NCBI RefSeq assembly: GCF_000355765.4
Contig: NZ_CP021106.3
Coordinates: 591,137-655,136 of the forward strand
Length of the DNA: 64,000 nt
Direction of reading: 5' to 3'
Source: Nitrosospira lacus
GTDB taxonomy: Bacteria; Pseudomonadota; Gammaproteobacteria; Burkholderiales; Nitrosomonadaceae
In this document: positions 59,891 to 64,000 of the stretch, piece after piece
Layout: each line of letters begins with the position of its first letter
Position numbering within the stretch: position 1 is the stretch's first letter
The notes under the pieces: generated by a model
Databases searched by the model: none
What the model was told of the DNA's origin: nothing
What the model saw: only the letters and a program-made list of their open reading frames with translations
Translations under genes and position numbers: made by a program

Positions 59891-59940
59891 GACCAGCGGA
59901 ATTATCCAGCCCGAACTGTTAATGCGGGCGAGCTAAGAAC

Positions 59941-60990
59941 TTAGGATCCTGGGGCGCTGGTCGAAGCGGTGGATGCGATAAATGCATCGGAAAAGAATTC
60001 ATCTTCTGGCAGGCCGCGCAGTCGGATGAAATCCGTATGGGCGGCCTCGACCATTGCCGGCGCGCCGCAGGCATATACCTGATATCCGGCGAGATCCTCG
60101 AAGTCCTGCAGCACGGCTTGATGCACCAGGCCGGTTCTTCCGTGCCAGTTATCCGTCGGAAGTGCTTCCGATAGAACCGGGATAAAAGTGAAATTGTCGT
60201 GTTCCTGCTGCCAGCTTCCCGCCAGATTCGCCATATACAGATCCGCTTTTGTGCGATTGCCCCAGTAAAGTACCATTTGCCGCTCGCTGCCACGCAGATT
60301 TCGCACGTAAAAGGCGTGTTCAAGTATGCTTTTAACCGGCGCAAAGCCGGTGCCGCTGGCCACGAATATAATCGGTTTGTCTGAATCTTCGCGCAGGAAG
60401 AACGTACCGAGCGGTCCCTCAAAACGCAGGATATCCCGTTCCTTCATGTGCGTGAACACATGTTCGGCGAATGTGCCGCCGGAGTAGTTGCGGACATGCA
60501 GCTGCAGCAGTTCATCGTCATGAGGTGCGTTAGCCAGCGAAAAACTCCGGCGTTTGCCATTTTTCATGAAAATATCGATATATTGCCCGGCAAGAAACTG
60601 CAATCGTTCATTGGTGGGAAGCTTGAGGGAAATAACCATTACGCTAGGCGCGACGCGTTCCAGCTTATGTACGCGGCACGGCAGGGTTTTGATCTTGATG
60701 TCCTTGATTGCGCCGATTTCGCGGCATTGGATTACCAGGTCCGATAACGGCACGGCGCGGCAAAATAATGCCATGCCCGCCCGCTTCTCAATTTCCGTCA
60801 GCGCATCTTCATTATGGCTGCCGAAATCGACCGTTCCCTGTATGATTTTGCCCTTGCAAGTGCCGCAGGCTCCATTGCGGCAACCGTAGGGGAGCGGGAA
60901 ACCTTCGCGCAGCGCGGCTTCCAGCACTGTTTCGCCGGGCTGGGCGCGTAAGACGTGCCCGCTGGGCTGGATGGTTATTTGATGCGACAT
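59941..60990 (-). CDS. 2Fe-2S/flavin NAD(P)H reductase (AscD-like)
   Basis: It is an electron-transfer flavoprotein of 349 residues: an N-terminal plant-type 2Fe-2S ferredoxin domain (Cys37, Cys42, Cys45, Cys77), a FAD domain with RRSFSLANAP, and a C-terminal NAD(P)H domain (IIFVASGTGFAPVKSIL, GYQVYACGAPAMV). Related enzymes reduce CDP-6-deoxy-hexulose dehydrase or oxygenases, but the partner is not adjacent here. It converges on hemY and diverges from the SDR gene. The annotation as an oxygenase or sugar reductase is unproven. Confidence 0.85.
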   Translation of the reverse strand: MSHQITIQPSGHVLRAQPGETVLEAALREGFPLPYGCRNGACGTCKGKIIQGTVDFGSHNEDALTEIEKRAGMALFCRAVPLSDLVIQCREIGAIKDIKIKTLPCRVHKLERVAPSVMVISLKLPTNERLQFLAGQYIDIFMKNGKRRSFSLANAPHDDELLQLHVRNYSGGTFAEHVFTHMKERDILRFEGPLGTFFLREDSDKPIIFVASGTGFAPVKSILEHAFYVRNLRGSERQMVLYWGNRTKADLYMANLAGSWQQEHDNFTFIPVLSEALPTDNWHGRTGLVHQAVLQDFEDLAGYQVYACGAPAMVEAAHTDFIRLRGLPEDEFFSDAFIASTASTSAPGS

Positions 60991-61043
60991 TCGGTTACGA
61001 GTGAGTCAACAAAGATAAGAATTACAGGCAGTAAATAAATGTT

Positions 61044-61949
61044 ATGAAACGAACACTTTTAATTGTGGGTTGCGGCGATATTGCCTTGCGCGCGGCGCCT
61101 CTGCTGCTGCCTCACTACCGGCTGCTGGGCCTTTGCCGGAGACCGGAGCATCGTGCCGCGTTGCGTGTGCAAGGCATTACACCTGTGCTCGGAGATCTCG
61201 ACAACCCCGGCAGTCTCGGAAAGCTTGCCGGGATGGCACATGCGGTCCTGCATCTGGCGCCCCCGCCCGATCATGGCGAACGAGATACCCGCACCGCGAA
61301 TCTCCTGGCGGCATTGACAAAGCGGCCAAAGAGAAAGGGGGCAATGTTACCACAACGGCTTATTTACATCAGCACCAGCGGGGTGTACGGCGATTGCAAT
61401 GGAGCCTGGGTGGATGAAACTCGCTTGATCAATCCCCAAACCGGTCGTGCATTGCGTCGCGTTGATGCGGAGAGGCAGGTGCGAAACTGGGGCCTGCGCA
61501 ATCATGCGAGTGCCTCGATCCTACGAGTACCCGGCATTTATGCATTGAATCGTCTTCCGCTTGGCCGTCTGCGTGACGCTTGCCCGGCGCTATTGCCGGA
61601 AGAGGATAGCTATACCAACCACATCCATGCTGACGATCTTGCCCGTATTATTTTTGCCGCCTTGCGTCACGCGAGACCCGGCAGGATTTACCATGCCTGC
61701 GACGACTCCAACCTGAAAATGGGTGAGTATTTTGATTTGATAGCGGATCGATTTGATCTGCCAAGGCCGCCGCGCATTGCCCGTACCCAGGCCGAAGGCA
61801 GTATATCCCCCGGCATGTTATCGTTCATGCGGGAATCACGGCGGCTCGCGAATGCCCGTATAAAGCATGAGTTGCATGTAAACCTGCGCTATCCCACGGT
61901 GGCCGGGTGTATTGCGAGCGGGGGAGCAAGGGTTGGGGAAAGCAGGTAA
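61044..61949 (+). CDS. NAD-dependent SDR epimerase-like protein
   Basis: It is an extended short-chain dehydrogenase/reductase of 301 residues with a Rossmann N-terminus (LLIVGCGDIALRAAPLL, a GxGxxA form), the strand RLIYISTSGVYGDCNG, and LRVPGIYALNRLPLGRLR. The usual catalytic Tyr-x3-Lys is not clearly present at the expected site (GRALRRVDAERQV), as in many YeeZ/YbjT-like members of unknown substrate. It is divergent from the reductase gene. Confidence 0.8.
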   Translation: MKRTLLIVGCGDIALRAAPLLLPHYRLLGLCRRPEHRAALRVQGITPVLGDLDNPGSLGKLAGMAHAVLHLAPPPDHGERDTRTANLLAALTKRPKRKGAMLPQRLIYISTSGVYGDCNGAWVDETRLINPQTGRALRRVDAERQVRNWGLRNHASASILRVPGIYALNRLPLGRLRDACPALLPEEDSYTNHIHADDLARIIFAALRHARPGRIYHACDDSNLKMGEYFDLIADRFDLPRPPRIARTQAEGSISPGMLSFMRESRRLANARIKHELHVNLRYPTVAGCIASGGARVGESR

Positions 61950-62139
61950 AATTCCCCTTTGCCGATTGGTCCTGGCGGAATAATTTAACTTGATTCCTGC
62001 GGTCGACCGCGCTTTTTTCAGGTTATCGTTATGATTAATAGCAATATCTTTGTGCTATCTGATCCTCATCCTTTAGGCGAGTCGGTCCAACTGCCGGATG
62101 CAGGTTCAACAAATATTGCGCGTAAAATTTCTCACTGCC

Positions 62140-62469
62140 ATGGAATCCATACTCATCGTTACTAATTTGCCCGATAGAGAAAGGGCCATGGCACTGGCTC
62201 ACAGGCTGATCGAGGAGCGATTAGCTGCTTGCGTTAACGTGATGGCAGACTGTACTTCCGTATACCACTGGCAGGGAAAAAGCGAAACCGCCAGCGAGGT
62301 GCCGGTTCTTATTAAAACCCTGGCCCAGCATTATGTCCGGTTGGAGCAGTTGATACTGTCGATGCATCCTTACGAACTACCCGAAATCATTGCTGTCCCA
62401 GTAACGAATGGTCTACCCGCTTATTTGAGGTGGATTGCCGACGAAACGTTGGTTTCAGACAAAAAATGA
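62140..62469 (+). CDS. cutA: CutA-family divalent-cation tolerance protein
   Basis: It is a 109-residue trimeric PII-like protein associated with divalent metal tolerance; its molecular role is unresolved. It has LIVTNLPDRERAMALAHRLIEERLAACVN, VYHWQGKSETASEVPVLIKT and HPYELPEIIAVPV, all CutA hallmarks. ATG 62140 is preferred over a start 14 codons earlier. Its stop overlaps the dsbD start (ATGA), as in many Proteobacteria where cutA and dsbD form an operon. Confidence 0.95.
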   Translation: MESILIVTNLPDRERAMALAHRLIEERLAACVNVMADCTSVYHWQGKSETASEVPVLIKTLAQHYVRLEQLILSMHPYELPEIIAVPVTNGLPAYLRWIADETLVSDKK

Positions 62470-64000
62470 ACGCTGCCAGGTTACCCGTGCATCTGATCCG
62501 ATACATTCTGGTATTAATCTATTTTTTCAGTATAAACGCCTTTGCTGAAGAGAAGACGTCATCCGGTTTCCTTTCGGGATTAAAGCAACTCGGCGCGGCC
62601 TTTGATCAGGACGAGCAGGAGTTATTACCACCGGATCAGGCTTTTAAGCTGACCGTCAGGGTGCGCGATGAGAATACGTTGGTGGCACAATTTGAGCCGG
62701 CAAAGAACTATTATCTTTATCGGGATAAGGTAGCGTTCAAGCCGCAAAATACCGAAACTTCAATCGAGAAAATCTCGCTGCCCCAGGGAGCGGTAAAAAG
62801 CGATTTGACTTTTGGCCAGGTGGAGGTTTTTCATAAGCCGTTCGAAGCGGTAATTTCGTTGAAGCGGGATGCATCTTCGCCTAACAAACTGACTCTCGTC
62901 GCCACCTACCAGGGCTGCAATGAACCGATAGGCGTCTGCTATGCACCTATCAATAAGGTAATCGAGCTGACGCTCCCGGTGGCAAAGGCGGCGGTAGGGG
63001 CCGTCGCCAACGCGGTAAGCAGTGACGCGGCGGCAGCAACACCTTTTTCAGCCGCAAAACCGGACGCTGCTGCGGAACTGTTTGCAACCGCCCCATCTCC
63101 TGCCGTGGAAACCGAATCTCTCAAAATAGAGCGTATGTTCGAGAGCGGCAACTTCTGGCTGATTCTGACCGGTTTCTTTGGCATCGGTCTGCTTCTGTCA
63201 TTCACGCCTTGCGTCTTTCCGATGTTTCCCATTCTGTCGGGCATTATCGCCAAGCGGGGTGAGCATATTACCAAGACCCGCGGATTCATATTATCACTGG
63301 CCTATGTCATGGGAATGGCGATCACTTATGCTGTCGCCGGTGTCGCAGCCGGGCTTTCCGGTGCAATGCTGTCCGCGGCTTTGCAAAATGCCTGGGTACT
63401 GGGCACCTTTGCGGCAGTCTTTATAACACTGGCTTTTTCCATGTTTGGTTTCTATGAACTGCAATTACCCACCTTTCTGCAAAGCAAGCTCTCCGAGGAG
63501 GCCGGGCATTTAAAGGGGGGACAACTGACGGGCGTATTCGGGATGGGAGCATTGTCCGCATTAATTGTCGGGCCGTGTGTAGCCGCCCCGCTGGCTGGAG
63601 CATTGCTTTACATCAGCCAGACCCGGGACGTGGTACTGGGTGGTTCAGCATTGTTCGTCATGGCGTTGGGTATGGGGGTACCGCTGTTATTGCTGGGTGC
63701 ATCCGCCGGAGTGCTTCTGCCCAAAGCCGGACCCTGGATGGAGTCAGTCAAACACTTTTTTGGCGTATTGCTACTTGGGGTAGCCATATGGCTGATATCG
63801 CCAGTTATCCCGGCGGTGGCACATATGTTGCTGTGGGCGACACTATTGATCGTCTCGGCCATTTATTTGCATGCCGTTGATCCGCTAAGACCCGATGCTT
63901 CGGGCTTTCGGAAATTCTTGAAAGGTTTGGGCATGATCGCGCTGCTGACCGGTGTTGCCTTGCTGATAGGCGTTTTATCCGGCAGCCGTGACATTCTGCA
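62466..64000 (+). CDS. dsbD: thiol:disulfide interchange protein DsbD, 3' end outside window
   Basis: It transfers reducing power from cytosolic thioredoxin across the inner membrane to periplasmic proteins (DsbC, CcmG). The 511 residues in the window begin with a signal segment (LIRYILVLIYFFSINAFA), then the N-terminal domain with its Cys pair in YQGCNEPIGVCYAP, then membrane segments carrying the Cys pair in SFTPCVFPMFP and IVGPCVAAPLAG. The thioredoxin-like C-terminal domain is cut off by the window edge. ATG 62466 overlaps cutA. A 60-70-residue Ala/Pro-rich insert lies between the N-terminal and membrane domains. Confidence 0.94.
   Translation, partial: MNAARLPVHLIRYILVLIYFFSINAFAEEKTSSGFLSGLKQLGAAFDQDEQELLPPDQAFKLTVRVRDENTLVAQFEPAKNYYLYRDKVAFKPQNTETSIEKISLPQGAVKSDLTFGQVEVFHKPFEAVISLKRDASSPNKLTLVATYQGCNEPIGVCYAPINKVIELTLPVAKAAVGAVANAVSSDAAAATPFSAAKPDAAAELFATAPSPAVETESLKIERMFESGNFWLILTGFFGIGLLLSFTPCVFPMFPILSGIIAKRGEHITKTRGFILSLAYVMGMAITYAVAGVAAGLSGAMLSAALQNAWVLGTFAAVFITLAFSMFGFYELQLPTFLQSKLSEEAGHLKGGQLTGVFGMGALSALIVGPCVAAPLAGALLYISQTRDVVLGGSALFVMALGMGVPLLLLGASAGVLLPKAGPWMESVKHFFGVLLLGVAIWLISPVIPAVAHMLLWATLLIVSAIYLHAVDPLRPDASGFRKFLKGLGMIALLTGVALLIGVLSGSRDIL

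Overview
The window looks like chromosomal DNA of a betaproteobacterium, most probably a Nitrosospira-like ammonia oxidiser (Nitrosomonadales). This is inferred from gene order (aroQ-accBC-prmA, mlaFEDCB-ibaG, ftsYEX-rpoH, ruvCAB-ybgC-tolQRAB-pal-cpoB-queEC, hemCDXY) and from a PEP-CTERM secreted protein; no marker such as amo or hao is present, so the genus is a guess. About 70 protein genes and two tRNA genes are visible. Almost everything is conserved housekeeping sequence; the accessory or decaying parts are small.

Layout. Bases 1-1136 are accessory: the 3' part of an OLD-like ATPase/TOPRIM nuclease, a stop-flanked stretch resembling the C-terminus of a group II intron maturase, then tRNA-Thr(CGT). 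Bases 1596-6021 carry fatty-acid initiation (accB, accC) with aroQ, prmA and a zinc-ribbon membrane protein whose C-terminus is broken by frame changes. Bases 6117-11616 hold the outer-membrane lipid transport genes mlaF, E, D, C, B, a second ABC exporter pair and ibaG. Bases 11756-15958 (minus strand) have a lipoprotein, rpoH and ftsX-ftsE-ftsY. Bases 16063-20227 carry a pair of M16 peptidases (one with and one without the zinc site), rsmD, coaD and a ferredoxin. Bases 20268-27679 (minus strand) hold yggS, dnaE, a YheT-like hydrolase and a PEP-CTERM protein with a candidate sigma-54 promoter.

Bases 28031-39267 start with tRNA-Lys and then read rightward: thiO, yebC, ruvC-ruvA-ruvB (resolvasome), ybgC-tolQRAB-pal-cpoB (envelope constriction) and queE-queC (queuosine). 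Bases 39409-44964 have the two N-degron aminoacyl transferases, a TPR protein, pyrD, an orphan rnfB-like gene, nth and a DUF1841 gene. Bases 45317-55622 (minus strand) have two related monoheme cytochromes c, an ABC-F ATPase, a divergent pyrophosphatase, corC, ybeY, ybeZ, miaB and ppc. Bases 55747-64000 carry hemC-hemD-hemX-hemY, a flavin/2Fe-2S reductase, an SDR protein, cutA and the 5' part of dsbD.

No clearly undescribed system was found. The observations most worth checking are: ruvC has no ATG, GTG or TTG that preserves its active site, and an ATC codon sits exactly where a start is expected; the zinc-ribbon gene is decaying; a -24/-12 promoter precedes the PEP-CTERM gene; 126-bp units in the TPR gene were recently duplicated; a pyrophosphatase relative has lost active-site residues; and a nuclease plus intron debris lies beside tRNA-Thr.
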